Shown here one piece after another: positions 21,257 through 33,095 of a stretch of DNA of 64,000 nucleotides. How positions within the stretch are numbered: position 1 is the first letter of the stretch; each line of letters begins with the position of its first letter. The notes under the pieces were generated by a model, which worked only from the letters and a program-made list of their open reading frames with translations, ran no database searches and was not told the DNA's origin. The stretch comes from Triticum aestivum (Eukaryota > Streptophyta > Magnoliopsida > Poales > Poaceae). Where the stretch lies: NCBI RefSeq assembly GCF_018294505.1, contig NC_057795.1, forward strand, positions 233,551,035-233,615,034. Direction: 5' to 3'. The position numbers and the translations under genes are program-made.

Positions 21257-24200
21257 GGGGGGGTTTAAAATAAAGATGACCCTTTGGTTGGCCTGCCCAA
21301 GGGAAAGTTAGTAGGTTGTTAGGAAAATGTAAAACCAATGTTGCGCCTTGCTGGAGTAGTTTTATTCAAAGCGAACTGTCAAGGGGGTCCCATAAATCAC
21401 CCAACCGCGTAAGGAATGCAAAATAAAGGAACATAACACCGGTATGACGGAAACTAGGGCGGCAAGAGTGGAACAAAACACCATGCATAAGGCCGAGCCT
21501 TCCACCCTTTACCAAGTATATAGATGCATTAATTAAGTAAGAGATATTGGGATATGCCAACAAAATCCTGTCCACCAAGGAGCAACCTTCAACTTCACCT
21601 GCAACTAACAACACTATATGAGGGGCTGAGGAAAGCGGTAACATAGCCAAACAACAGTTTGCTAGGAAGGGTGAAAAAGGTTAGAGGCTGACATGGCAAA
21701 TTGGGAGTCTTGAAGAACAAGTGATAGGTAGCGCAGCATAGCGATAGAACGAAGCAACTAGCATAGCAATTATAGTAGTGAGATCCAGGGTAACGGTCAT
21801 CTTGCCTGAAATCCTGCTAGGAAGAAGAACGAGTCCATGAAGAAGATGAAGCCACGAAGACGAACCAAGCGTAGACGAACGAATCCTAGCAGGAGTACAA
21901 CCGGAAAGAAGCAAACAACAAGGTAAACACACAACACATAGACATGGCATGATGCACAACCAAGCATGATGCATGACAACGGCTAGATGAGGCTACTCAT
22001 GGCAAGAGATGAAGCATACACGAATAACACATCAAGGCAAGTTTAAATGAGGCCGGAAACAACATATAACAATTCCGGTAAGTCCTCATATGCAAATTTC
22101 TAAATTGGTCCAGATCTGAATAAACCTTATGTTTAAGTTGTTAAACAGCAAGTTAAGATGCACCAATATGATCTACACAAAAATCTAGTCAAATTACATA
22201 TAAAGTTCATTTGGTTCGGAGCTACGGCCTAGAAGATATGAGCAAAACAAGTTAAACATGGCATTGATGCAGAACATATCCAAACATCAATCAAACACAC
22301 TCAAAACCTTGATGCAACAAGGTAATATGAAGCTACATGTAAAACTAAGCAAGTTTCATATAGAGCACACTCCAAACGAAGCAAAGGTACAACATATACA
22401 CACAAAACAAGTTTAAAGGACAAGCTGTCCAAAACAGCAACTAGGCATCTTACAAACATCCGAATAACATGCTACATCACCTCAACATGAAGAAAAAAGG
22501 CATGGACGTGATGTACAGGTAAAGCATGACAAAACATGAACACTGAGCTATCTCCATAAATTACTATAACATGCTCCAAAGGACATGACAAGATTCCAAA
22601 TAATAATAGCTTCACAGACTTAGCAAAAATCACTGAGCATGGCAGAAATAACATCAGGTTGCAATGTTTAGAGCGATCAAACAACATGCTAGAGGAACTT
22701 AACATGGCAAACAAAGGCATGGCATGCTAAAAATAAAGAAAAATAACAAAACTCCCTTACTGAACTTATTACAAAGATCAACATAAAAGATAGTAGCATC
22801 CATGCAAACATGGCAAATGATATGATAGATTTAGAATAACAGTACATGGTAGGAACAACGATAAGTAGGCATGTTGATGAGCTTGTACAACTCACCACAG
22901 AGTAATACATGGCATTACAAGGTTACCAACAGTAATAAGACACATTTATGAAACTAAGAATTGCAAGAGCAAGTCCATAGGGTACGTGGATCACTAGTTA
23001 TTAACATGGCAAAACTGAACTTAATGTTAACAGGCTGACAGCAACATTATTTAGCAACTTGAGAGGAAGATTACAACATGCTACAGCAGGCTATAAATTC
23101 AACCAAGGGCATGGATGGATAGATCATGACATGTTTAACAAAACATCCTTAGTGAACATCTCTAGATTATGCATAGAATGACTTGTAGCAGCAGGTTTAC
23201 ATAGCATCATGATATAGCAGACTCGGCCTATCAAAACAGTAACAACTAGTACCCCACTACACAAGCTTGATGCACTCACCACAAGGCACACAAAAATACA
23301 TGGATTTCACCACTGTAAAGATGGCATGTTGTAGCTCAAAACTCATGTAGACATCAAGCCCATAGGATGCACACACAAAATGCAGCGAAAATGACAAAAC
23401 AACAAGTTATAACAGTCTCAACAGGTTAACATCATATAGCACTCTTGCAACGACGATTAGGGCATCAAGATGGATTCAAACAAGCATGGAACAATGGAAC
23501 AAAATGAAGAGCATCTCATGATGAACATATACTGAGCACCGAGCATGAAGTTATGGCATGGCAAACATGAGCACATATACTGAAAATTATGGGACAGTAG
23601 ATATTACAGCGAGCAACAAATAGTTGAAAAGCGCACTGGCGGGTTTTAGAGGGGTTACTCATCAATGAGCTCGGCCCATGTGAAGAGGAGGTGAGGTAGG
23701 CCGGAAGGGGGGAGCTGGGCTGGGCCGGTGGGGAGGCTGGCGCGTTGGAGATGGGCCGGATGCGGGGAAGATGGTCCGGGGCAAGGCAGATCTGGGTCGG
23801 GCAAAGTGGAACCAGGTCGGTGCGAGGTCCGGCAAGGTCGGCCGGCGTCGGCGCGGGACGCACATGGCCGGATGATGAGGGGGCTGCCGGAGGAGGTCGG
23901 GGAAAAGGTGGATCCGGGCGCCCCTGCCCGGATCTGGCCGGAGCGAGGGCGGCGGCGGCGGAACGGCGCACAGGCGAGGGGCCGCGGTGGAGGGCGGCTG
24001 GCGGTGATGCACAGGCCGGCGGAGCCCAGATGCGGCCCAGAGTGGGCCGACTGCGGGCTCCCGTGGGCCACGGCAGAGGAGGGCGCGGGGAGGACGACGG
24101 TGCGACACTTGGCGGCGCGGGGTTGGTCCAGGAGGCGGCGGGGCTGACGTGGAGGCACCGGATTGGCCCTGGCGACGTGGAGGCGGTGGTGGACGCGTCC

Positions 24201-24278
24201 GGCGACGGGGTGGACACGTTCGGCTGCGGGAGGAGGAAGAAGCTAGGGTTCATCCTTGAATTTTTGGGGAGGGGCACA

Positions 24279-24286
24279 TATTTATA
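24279..24286 (-). promoter_or_regulatory. TATA box of element D
   Basis: The minus strand reads TATAAATA, followed by a GC-rich leader with an ATG at 24253 (MNPSFFLLPQPN). That frame stays open for about 245 codons to 23516. The arrangement fits the U3/R border of an LTR transcribed leftwards. Confidence 0.6.
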
Positions 24287-24783
24287 GATAGGAGGAGGTA
24301 GGAGTGTCCAAATGAGGTGCAGTTTTCGCCCACACGATCGTGATCGAATGACCGAGAGCATGGAGGGGGTTTGGATGGGCTAGGTGGGCTGTGTGAAGAG
24401 GTGCTGGAATGCAAGAGAAAAGGGGGTTTTGGTTAGCTCGGTTAACCGTTGGGGCATCAAACGACCTCCAAATGGAACGAAATTTGATGGGAGGTCTACC
24501 GGTGATATACCAAGGCCACTCGGCAAATCTCGGTCCATTCCAAGAACGTTTTTCTCCCGCTCACAAAACATGGTCTGAGAGGTGCGACGGGCGCGTGCGA
24601 GTGTATCTGTGCTCAGAACAGACAACGGAGAGAACCGGCGGAACCCGAACGGATGCAAGTTTTGAAAAACAAGCAGATGAAATGCAGATTATGACATGGC
24701 AAAATGCAACACGCAAGCAAATGACACGGCGACAACGACGAATAGTTGGAAGACACCTGGCGTATCGGATCCGGGGCGTTACA

Positions 24784-24788
24784 CCCGC
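24784..24788. repeat. Target-site duplication (right) of element D
   Basis: CCCGC equals 19995-19999. Element A's gag N-terminal region resumes to the right. Confidence 0.88.
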
Positions 24789-25230
24789 AGTCGTCCGCCA
24801 CCTCCGCAAGCACCTCGGCGCGCATGTTGGCCCTCCTCATCATGTGAAGGGTGCATGGGACTCTTCCGAGGGCGGCGCCCAGGGTCACTAGCAGGGCGGC
24901 GCTGCTCATCGTGCACGACCTGAGAAGAGCGCTTCGTGGGTGTCGGTGTTGGTATCTTGGAGGCCGTCTGGCGGCACAACGACGCCCCTACAGGGCCCCG
25001 CGCCACCTGCAGGGGGCCCGACTCCGTCTCTGGAGCTCGCGATGCGTGGCTCGTCGCCTGGCGTACGAACGATGCCGCTCACCAGGCCTGGACTGCCAGG
25101 GTGATGTGGATGTTCGCGGGCCACGCCACGGGTTCTCTCCGTGACTGGCCCGCCACTTGTCCGCACTGGTACTGGCAGTCCGGTCCCAGACGAACCGATC
25201 GCCCGTGGTCATCTTCTTCTTAGGAGCCAT
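24789..25230 (-). pseudogene. gag: Element A gag N-terminus
   Basis: It begins MAPKKKMTTGDRFVWD at 25230 on the minus strand, comparable with MPPKKKNSA of element B, and continues as a charged, Arg-rich region until element D interrupts it at 24788. The in-frame stretch upstream of this Met (to 25254) is probably untranslated leader. Confidence 0.65.
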
Positions 25231-25284
25231 GGCGATGAAGAACTGGTAGGCCAACTACTAGACCAGATTATCACAATTTCGTCC

Positions 25285-25304
25285 CCTACTTGGCGCGCCA
25301 AAGA
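25285..25304 (-). other. Element A primer-binding site
   Basis: TTTGGCGCGCCAAGTAGG on the minus strand, directly inside the 5' LTR. It is near-identical in position and sequence to the site in element B. Confidence 0.75.
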
Positions 25305-26475
25305 TGTCAGTGGGAAATGACACCTATGGGATCACGAGGATCCCTTCTGCGTTGCGGGGGCGCAGGGTTGTGAGAAGAGCAGGATTAGTAACCAGCACAA
25401 GGATCGTTTACCCAGGTTTGGGTCGCGAGGATGCGTAAAACCCTAGTCCTGCTTTGGTGGAAGTATTGAGTGTTCTTGAGCTCTTGAACTAGCTACGGTG
25501 GCTGCGTGGTTCAAAAGAGCCGAACCCCTCTCTAGTACGCCATGGGCCTCCTTTTATAGTCGAAAGGGGCTGCCGCAGTGGCACACAGGAGGTGGAAAGG
25601 CCTACAGTGCTACGAGCTTATCGCTCGTATTACAGGAAAGGCGCATTTAATGCATAGCTTAGGTGTCCTCTTGCTTTATCGGGGACCGGAGCGAGGCCCG
25701 TCCCGTCCGTTGCCGCTCCTACTCGCTTCGACATGTGCCCTGGCTAGCAATGCATGCGGCTCCATGTAGGCAGGCAAGCAGCTGAGGTGGCGCAGTGGTA
25801 GAGCCTTCACGAAGATCTGCATTCCGCCACGCAGGCGTGTGCTGAGTTGGCCTTGAAGCTGCATGTTGCCATGCAGGTGCCTGCCCAGCTGGTTGGGTTA
25901 GCAGCTGCATGTGAACGGCGGTGGAGACTTGGTTGGCTCGGGCCTGGCAGTGGCCCTGCTGACGCCCTTGGCAAGAGCCTTGCCGGCTGGCCCGACAAGG
26001 GTCTTGCCGTGGCGCGTTGTCGTCTTCGGCAAGGATCTTGCCAGGGGTCTTGCAGATTTCCTCGGCAAGGATCTTGTCGAGGATCATTGCCTACCAATCT
26101 TCATTTGATCTTTAATATTCTTTGTCTTCACAAAGATCTGCATGCCACCATGGAGGTGCCTCCCGAGCCCTGGCCCGACGTAGTTGATGGTGTTGGAGAC
26201 CGTGGGTTCGAGGGTAGCTCAGTCCGCTGGTGTGCGCGAGCCGCCCTGGCAAGGGCCTTGCCGGGGCTGCTGAGGCTGCCCCGGCAAGGGTCTTGCCGGG
26301 GAAACATACTTCGTCCATCTGCTCACTGTGGTCTCGGTCTCTGGTGTTGCGCTGATTATCTTGCGGCTTCGCCTCCCCCCTTTTGCCGTGCTAAGTGTGG
26401 CTTCGGCCCGTGGCTCTGACTGCCCGCGCACAAGTAAGGGGTACAAAGGAGTGCCCCTACTTTAGTACACTGACA
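25305..26475 (-). repeat. Element A 5' LTR
   Basis: This 1171-bp LTR runs from TGTCAGTGGG to GTACACTGACA. The ends resemble those of B's LTR but the middle has diverged, so A and B are related subfamilies. A minus-strand TATAAAAG lies at 25551-25558. The span 25960-26300 is dense in CGGCAAG/CTTGCCG inverted pairs. The 3' partner is outside the window. Flanking TTGTG at 26476-26480 is the probable right target-site copy, which cannot be tested here. Confidence 0.88.
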
Positions 26476-26933
26476 TTGTGTTCACACCATTAGAGTTGCT
26501 CTAGCTCAATTCTTAGAGTAAAGCTCCCCCTAGATGTGATATCCCCCCTAAGAGGGATGAACTGACCATGGGTTTTGTCGATCATGACTTCATGTAGATG
26601 TTGAAGATGTGGATGCTCATTGTTGATGTAGATCATTTGGAGCAATCCATTAGAGTGAGTTGCACTTTCAATACCTACATGGGTTAGTCCCACAAGAAAC
26701 AAACAAGGATATCCATAGACATAGAGTGAAGCACACACATGATGATGTCCATGAAAGCATTAGATTACCTTGTCCCTTGTCTTACCAAGAAGAGGGTTTG
26801 TGACTCCTTGAACTAGTGCAAGATGTGGAAGTTGTTTGCACTTGTCCTTACAAAAATGAATATCAGTGAAGTATGTTGGCGGGGTCACCCTCAAGAATTC
26901 TCTAGTTCTTCTTCTTTGGGATCCACATCATCT
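26476..26933. other. Element C internal noncoding segment
   Basis: This 458-bp stretch lies between A's LTR and the end of C's gag-like frames. I see no convincing reading frame on either strand. It is most likely internal sequence of C downstream of gag, cut by insertion of A. Confidence 0.5.
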
Positions 26934-29081
26934 TTATGGGAATCCTTGGGTTGTAGATGTACTTGATGAAGTAGAACTTGATGTAGACTTGGGAACCCAC
27001 GTGACAAAGGCCTTTGGAGCATCTTCAAATGCATCAATCTCCTCTTGAAGCTTGTCTTTGCCTTTTAGCTTGTGGTCTTGTGGTGGAAGATCATCTTGAG
27101 CTTGTGTTCCCTTGAAGGAAGTAGGATCATACTTCTCTTGTTGAGGAACAAACTTCATCTTGGGGTATTGATCTTCTTCTCACTCAACTCCATTGGCATT
27201 GAACTTTCGTTCAAAACCAACACCTTCATTCTTCTAGTGCCTCCCTTGCTTGCGTACAATTTCCTCAAATTGCCTACTCCCGGTAAGGCTCTTGTAAACA
27301 CCTTTCTCTATAATTCCCTTCAATAAGCTATTTTCTTGCTCAAGTGTAACTTGGCTAAGACAAACATTAGTGGAATCAATAGAACTACTAGAAGCAAAAA
27401 TGTTGGATATAGGATGATTATTGTTACTACTAGAAGAAGAATCTTTCTTGTTCTTGTTGCTAGATTTTACTTGAGGCATGTAAGTAGACAAGAGTAAATG
27501 CTTGGCAATGTAAGAAGAGATTTTCTTCCGAAGATCATCATTGATGGCCTTTAAGAACCCATGTTCTTGCTCAAGATTGAGCTTCTCGAAGCGTAGCTTC
27601 TCATGAGTTTTGAAAAGTTCTCGATGATCTTCTAAAGTAGTTTCATGAGCTAATTAAGAGTGTTTAGTTCTTTAGTTAGACTCTCAATCTCCTTATTATC
27701 ATTGTCAGTCGTTTCGTCTTGATTAGCATGATTAATAGCATTTTCATCATAGTATTCATCACTAGAGTTGTCAACAAGTAAATCATCATCACCTAGCAAG
27801 TCATCTTCATCAATATTGAAACCAACATACTCGGGGTGTATTACCATGGGGCCTTTAGCCATGAAGCATCTTCCAATTCCTTCATTTGGTGAATCAAATA
27901 TGTCATAGGAGATGGTTGACACAAGTGCTAGACCGGCAACACCTTCATCTTGAGTGTATTTAGAGTCGGAGTGATAACTTCTCTCGGAGTGGTGGTCAGA
28001 GTCGGAGCCGGATACCCATTCACCAACATGAGTTTGATGTCTTAGTTTTGTGTAGCTCCTTGATGACTTGTCCTTCCTTTCTGAATCTTTGGTTCTTCGA
28101 GAGGTTCTTCGTTCATAGCGATCATCTCTACTCCTTCTCTCTCTTGGAGGTGATTCTTCCCTTTTGCTTATCCTTTTAGGCGAGTCTTCTCTTCTTTTGT
28201 AGGGAGCCGTACACTCATTGGAGTATTGTCTGGGTCTTCCAAAATTGTTGCAATTTCGCTCACGACTAGAAGATCCTTTGTCATTGTAGGACCTTGACTT
28301 GGAACTTCTTTCGTTGCTTCTACTCTTGTAGAATTTGTTGAAGGTCTTCACCATTAAGCTCAATTCTTCATTGCAGGTTTTTTTCTCACTTGATGATGTA
28401 GGAGCATCACATGAGACGTTGTAAGCACCACTAGACTTGTCGTGAAGCACTTCTTTATCCTTGTGACATCTCATGAGCAACAATTCTTCCAATGACTTCG
28501 GCTGGCTTGAGATCTTTGTAGTTTGGCATCATTTGTATCAAAGTGCACACAGTATGATATTTTCCATCCAAGGCTCTCAAGATCTTTTTGATGATGAATT
28601 TGTCGGTCATCTCTTCACTTCCTAAGCCGGCAATCTCATTTGTGATGAGAGCAAGCCTAGAGTACATTTCAGTGACACCTTCACCATCCTTCATTTTGAA
28701 CATGTCAAGTTGACTTTGAAGCAGATCCAACTTAGATTCCTTGACGGAGTCGGTACCTTCGCACATATCAATCAAAGTATCCCAAATTTCCATTGCATTC
28801 TCAAGACGGCTGATTTTGTTGAATTCTTCGGGGCACAATCCGTTGAAGAGGATATCGCAAGCTTGAGAATTGTATTGCAACATCTTAAATTCTTTCGCGG
28901 TAGCTTCACGATTCGGTTCTCTCCCATCGTCGAATTCACCTTGCAAACCAATACACACAATAGCCCAAACAGCGGGGTTATGTCCAAGAATATGCACTTT
29001 CATCTTATGCTTCCAACTAGCAAAATCTGTATCATCAAAGTAAGGACCTCTACGGTGGTAATTTCCCACGCTAGACGCCAT
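26934..29081 (-). pseudogene. gag: Element C gag (UBN2-type copia gag with zinc-knuckle-like region)
   Basis: The frame 29081-28455 starts MASSVGNYHRRGPYFDD and contains the gag-polypeptide domain of copia-type elements (SWKHKMKVHI, EIWDTLIDMCEGTDSVKE, MYSRLALITNEIAGLG, DKFIIKKILRALDGKY). A one-base shift near 28470 moves translation into the frame 28492-27650. That frame holds a Ser/Arg-rich region, a C-rich segment CNNFGRPRQYSNEC near 28230 and long acidic stretches (DEDDLLGDDDLLVD). Further pieces at 27491-27234 and 27158-26934 complete a gag-like C-terminus. At least three lesions are present. Confidence 0.8.
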
Positions 29082-29151
29082 ACTCTCCTAGGTTGTGAAA
29101 GCCAGGCTATGATCACCAAAGCTATGGAAATCAAGGCAAATGGAGACCAAA

Positions 29152-29163
29152 GCTCTAATACAA
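29152..29163 (-). other. Element C primer-binding site
   Basis: The minus strand reads TTGTATTAGAGC two bases inside the LTR. It differs at two positions from TGGTATCAGAGC, the site complementary to initiator methionine tRNA that is usual in plant copia elements. Confidence 0.65.
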
Positions 29164-29165
29164 CT

Positions 29166-30209
29166 TGTAGGATCGAAAGTATGTCTAGAAGGGGAGTGAT
29201 TAGACTACTTGACCAAATAAAAACGTAGCCTTTTCCCGATTTTAATTCTTAGCAGATTTTAGCAACTTAGCACAAGTCAAGCAATCACAATACAATTCAA
29301 GCAAGCGTGCAAAGAGTATATGAGCAGCGGAAAGTAAAGCATGCAACTTGCAAGAAAGTAAATGGGAGGATTTTGGAGGGAGCAAACGCAATGTTGACAC
29401 GGAGATTTTTGGCGTGGTTCCGATAGGTGGTGTTATCGTACATCCACGTTGATGGATACTTCAACCCACGAGGGGTAACGTTTGCGCGAGTCAAGGGAGG
29501 GCTCCACCCATGAAGGGTCCACGAAGAAGCAACCTTGTCTATCCCACCATGGCCATCACCCACGAAGGACTTGGCTCACTTGGGTAGATCTTCACGAAGT
29601 AGGCGATCTCCTTGCCCTACAAACTCCTTGTTTTAACACCACAATCTTGACGGAGGCTCCCAAGTGACACCTAACCAATCTAGGAGACACCACTCTCCAA
29701 AAGGTAATAGATGGTATCTTGATGATGAACTCCTTGCTCTTGTGCTTCGAATGATAGTCTCCCCAACAATCAACTCTCTCCCACAGATTTGGCTATGGTG
29801 GAAAGATGATTTGAGTGGAAAGCAACTTGGGGAAGGCTATAAATCAAGATTCTTGTGGTTGGAACGGAATGTCTTGGTCTCAACACATGAGTAGGTGGTT
29901 CTCTCTCAAAAAATGAGTAGTGGAAGTGTAGGCACGTTCTGATGGCTTTCTCACGAATGAAGAATGGGTGGAGGGATATATATAGCCTCCACACAAAATG
30001 TAACCATTGCACACATATTCCCAAACTCGGTGAGACCGAATGGTAAAACTCGGTCAGACCGATTCAGGTCAAAATATGAATGTTAGGCTTTTTGGTGGGA
30101 CTAATGCGATAGGGTTAGGGCATAACGTAATCTCGGTTAGAGTGATCACGTGAACTCAGTGGGACCGATTTCAGTAAAAGGCACACAGGGAGTTGGTCAG
30201 GCAAACTCG
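29166..30209 (-). repeat. Element C 5' LTR, part 1
   Basis: It begins TGTAGGATCG on the plus strand, next to the primer-binding site, and is cut at 30209 by transposon E. It continues at 55498. The part near 30020-30170 holds repeated TCGGT-N-ACCGA units such as ACTCGGTGAGACCGA at 30025-30039. Confidence 0.8.
30207..30209. repeat. Target-site duplication (left) of CACTA element E
   Basis: TCG precedes CACTACAAAAA and recurs at 55495-55497. Removing E restores ACTCGGTGGGACCGA, matching the repeated motif of C's LTR, so left and right flanks were once contiguous. Confidence 0.88.
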
Positions 30210-30599
30210 CACTACAAAAAAATACACTTCCGTGATGATACGTGTTTGTCACAGTTGGTCGCGTTTTTTGTCATGCATGTACTTCCATGACAAATTTATG
30301 ACAGAATCAAGATAGTCATACCTGTGCTGTCGTAGAAGTGTTCCATGACATTACCAAAATTATCATCACGGAAGTGTCCACTTCCATGATGATAAATCGC
30401 GCGTCACAGAAGTGCTTTCGTCAAGGGTGACCGACACGTGGCATCCACCATAACGGAACCCCGTTAAGCTATCGGGTTGGGTTTTGGATCCGATAACCCG
30501 TTAACAGCCCCGACCAATGGGGATTTTCCATGTGTAAAATCATCATTGGCTGGAGGAAACACGTGTCGGCTCACCATTGGGATAGATGTCATCCACTCA

Positions 30600-31480
30600 T
30601 TGGACCGAAGGTGCCTACGATACGGCGACACGTGGCACGGCCCAACAGAGGCCCATTCCTGTGAAAAGGCCGACCCTGTGAAAAAGCCTGTTAACGGCCT
30701 GTTCGCATATAGCCCATTTACAGCCCGCTAACCCAGGGCCCGTTACGCCCTATCCAAATTAGGCCCAGTAGCGTCATCTGGGCCGTCCAATATGATACAT
30801 CCCGTTTTAACTTCCGGCCCATGTGTGGCCCGTGACTTCTTTTGGCCCATATGAGGACCTTTGTAACTCTTGGCCCATTAACGGCCCGTGGTGAAACTGG
30901 CCCGTAATGAACAGTGTATCACTTTATACCCATTCATGGCCCGTTATTCCATTGGGCCATTTCCAGCCCAAGTTATCTTTCGGCCTTCTCAGGGCCCATT
31001 GATTCTTGGGCTCATTTGCAGCATTCGGTTACATACGGCCCGTTACTGTCATTTTCTGCTTGTGGGCCAAATTCAGCCCGTCGTTACAGTCGGCCCATTT
31101 GCAGATTGTTAATACGTTGGGCCGTTTTCATGTGAAAAAAACCCGTTGGGCTGTTTTCATAGAGTTATCAAATACGACCTATTAACGGCCCGTTATGGTC
31201 CACGAATAGTACGGCCCATGATTGGCGAAATGATGATACGCCCCGTAGAAGGCCCATGGATCCTACGGCCCATATGAGGCCCATGGAGAGTACGACCCGT
31301 AGAAGGCCCATGGATCATACAGCCCGTAGAAGGCCCATGGACCGTAGAAGGCCCATTGATCCCTAAGGCCCATGTAGAAAGCCGATGGATCCTACGGCCC
31401 ATATAGAAGGTCAGTGGTCCTACGGCCTAACGAAGGCCCAAGGATCATACGGCCTGCAGGAGGCCCATGGTTACAACAGT
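30600..31480. repeat. Element E left subterminal GGCCCA array
   Basis: Dozens of GGCCCA/GGCCCG units in irregular spacing become, from about 31200, a degenerate tandem repeat with a period of roughly 26-30 bp (GTAGAAGGCCCATGGATC type). CACTA transposons typically carry subterminal repeats bound by their TnpA protein; here the core also equals the plant site II motif TGGGCC read in reverse. Confidence 0.75.
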
Positions 31481-32697
31481 CCGTGTGTTGCCATGATTAT
31501 TTTGGCCTAGTTACCAAAAATAGGCTATTGTGGCCACTAGAAAAACATAGAAAAAGAACTGCAGTGACTACAAGCAAACAACTAAACAAGACGATAAGGA
31601 AATAAATAAGCAAGCAATTAAGGCTAGCATATTACCGCTATTACACATAATACATCCACTGGGCATCAAAGTTCGTCACCACTGCAAATTTAGGGAACAA
31701 AGCAGCATATTACATACACTGGCTGTCAAAATTGGCCACCAGTGCAAATAAACGTGGCAGCAAAACAAAAGCATAACTGAAACAACTTTAGAAGAGCTCA
31801 AGAAACGTTATCCTAGGTATCCACCATGCTGGCAATAAGCTTAGCAAGCTGATTAGCTTTGTCCTGTTTAGCGCTAAAATCCTCCAACGCTTGTTGTTGC
31901 ACCAGAAAGTATGCATCTGAATGCTCCAGGGACTTCCGCAGTCCTTCCGCTTCGTGTCACAGCACAGCTGATCGATGTCTTTCAGCTTGTAGTTGAGACT
32001 CAACAAACCGAACTGATTCAGACAGTGAGTTTGAATAGCTTGTGCAAGCGGTAGTGGCGAGTAACTCGAACACTAAACCAAGACAGGACTTTGGGGTTGT
32101 CTCGCTGTCTTCAAGATAGTCTTCCTTAGCTGCTTTATCAGCTTTGTTGGAGACCAACAAGGATGTGTCACTATCCTGAACCTTATCTGCATTACTTCCT
32201 TTACCATTTCTTAATAAGGCACTCTTCCCCAATATTCCGTGAGCAATCTAAAAGAAGAAACAAGCAGACACATAACAAGTTTCACATAAACTAGTATATG
32301 AAACTCATTTCGGTGAACCAGTTCATTAGTAAGGTGGACAGGATAAACTACCAAGTCTTCTATTGCCAAGTACTAGTACATAATAAAAGCATCAAACAAA
32401 CATATATCTATGTCCTATGGTCGCTGCATTGTCTTGCCAAATCAAAATAGAGACACGGTTCAAATCATATCAGTTCAAGACAAAGCAGCAGTGAAAGAAT
32501 ACAAAGAATGGGAAACTACACGGCACAACAAGATTTCAGATGGGTACCACGGGTCTACATGTACAACAAAACTATTGGCTCTGTTGTGATGATAGTAATG
32601 TGCATGATATGAAAGTCAACTATATACACAATTGAAATTGAAATCAAAAGGGCTATTGATAAGAGCAAACCTGTTAAAGAAACATGCGTGAACATAC

Positions 32698-32727
32698 CTG
32701 CTGTGTCATTGGAGTTTCGATTGGATC
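32698..32727 (-). other. Ten-codon exon of the element E gene
   Basis: DPIETPMTQQ is bounded by an AG acceptor and GTATGT donor on the minus strand. Copy F has DGIETPMAQQ with equal borders near 58591-58620. Identical length and conservative changes support a real microexon. Confidence 0.6.
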
Positions 32728-32782
32728 CTTCAATTTAAAAATAAGTTTGTATCAGTAAATACAGTGATACAAGAGCGAAGCA

Positions 32783-32971
32783 ATCATAGTTAAAAAAGGC
32801 ACGCCTAAGCAAGCGCTTAAGCGCACCTAGGCTCTAGGCGTTGGCAAAACGCATTGCGCATAACTACGCTTAATCTGTGCATAACTGCGCATAAGCATGT
32901 GCTTTGGTCAGTAAAGCGCAAGGCGGTAGCAAAACGCACAATTAACGCCTAGCGCTTTTTTGAACTATGAT
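32783..32971. mobile_element. MITE-like inverted-repeat insertion in element E
   Basis: This 189-bp segment begins ATCATAGTTAAAAAAGGC and ends GCGCTTTTTTGAACTATGAT, near-perfect inverse ends, with internal GCGCTTAAGCGC-type repeats. Copy F lacks it at the corresponding intron. Flanking AGCA on both sides may be a short target duplication. I cannot assign a superfamily with certainty. Confidence 0.6.
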
Positions 32972-33095
32972 AGCAATGGAATCTTAGATTAAAACAGTTG
33001 TTCTTCAGGTTTAGGCACTTGTTCTACATGAACAGAGTACAGTAAGATGCAAGAATATAATACTTAAAAATAGAAAATGAGCTCATAGACCTTAC

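Larger units (their letters stand above)
20000..24783 (-). mobile_element. Element D: 4.8-kb solo LTR-like element (long-LTR, LARD/Sukkula-like) inserted in A's gag
   Basis: It runs from TGTCACGCCC to GGGCGTTACA, has TG/CA ends and is flanked by a CCCGC duplication, as expected for one LTR of a retrotransposon. No gag or pol domains are visible, and most of 20100-23600 is A-rich noncoding sequence on the plus strand. A TATA box on the minus strand about 500 bp from the right end indicates minus orientation with a very long transcribed part. Triticeae long-LTR nonautonomous elements such as Sukkula have LTRs of this size, which is why I suggest that group; I have not matched it to a reference. 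A 220-base gap (21037-21256) interrupts it. Confidence 0.72.
1..26475 (-). mobile_element. Element A: degraded Ty3/gypsy (Tat-type) LTR retrotransposon, 3' end outside window
   Basis: All retroviral-type domains read on the minus strand in the order 5' LTR (25305-26475), primer-binding site, gag (25230 leftwards), protease, RT, RNase H, a second RNase H-like region and integrase (to 890). The 3' LTR must lie left of position 1. Two later insertions split it: B at 1935-15085 and D at 20000-24783, each flanked by a 5-bp direct repeat. Every domain carries frameshifts or stops, so A cannot move by itself. The order RT, RNase H, RNase H-like, integrase and the relation to B place it in the Tat lineage. 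I do not assign a family name. Confidence 0.9.

Noticed and set aside
23655..24287. Several overlapping Gly/Arg/Pro-rich frames on both strands in element D
   Set aside because: High GC content removes stops in all frames; only the frame starting at 24253 has promoter context, and it is listed as a finding rather than a gene.
30600..31480. CRISPR-like array or satellite
   Set aside because: Units are irregular and degenerate with no constant spacers, and they sit at the end of a CACTA transposon in a plant genome.
32783..32971. Possible miRNA hairpin
   Set aside because: Long inverted ends and absence from copy F fit a MITE; no mature-miRNA-like conserved arm can be judged from sequence alone.
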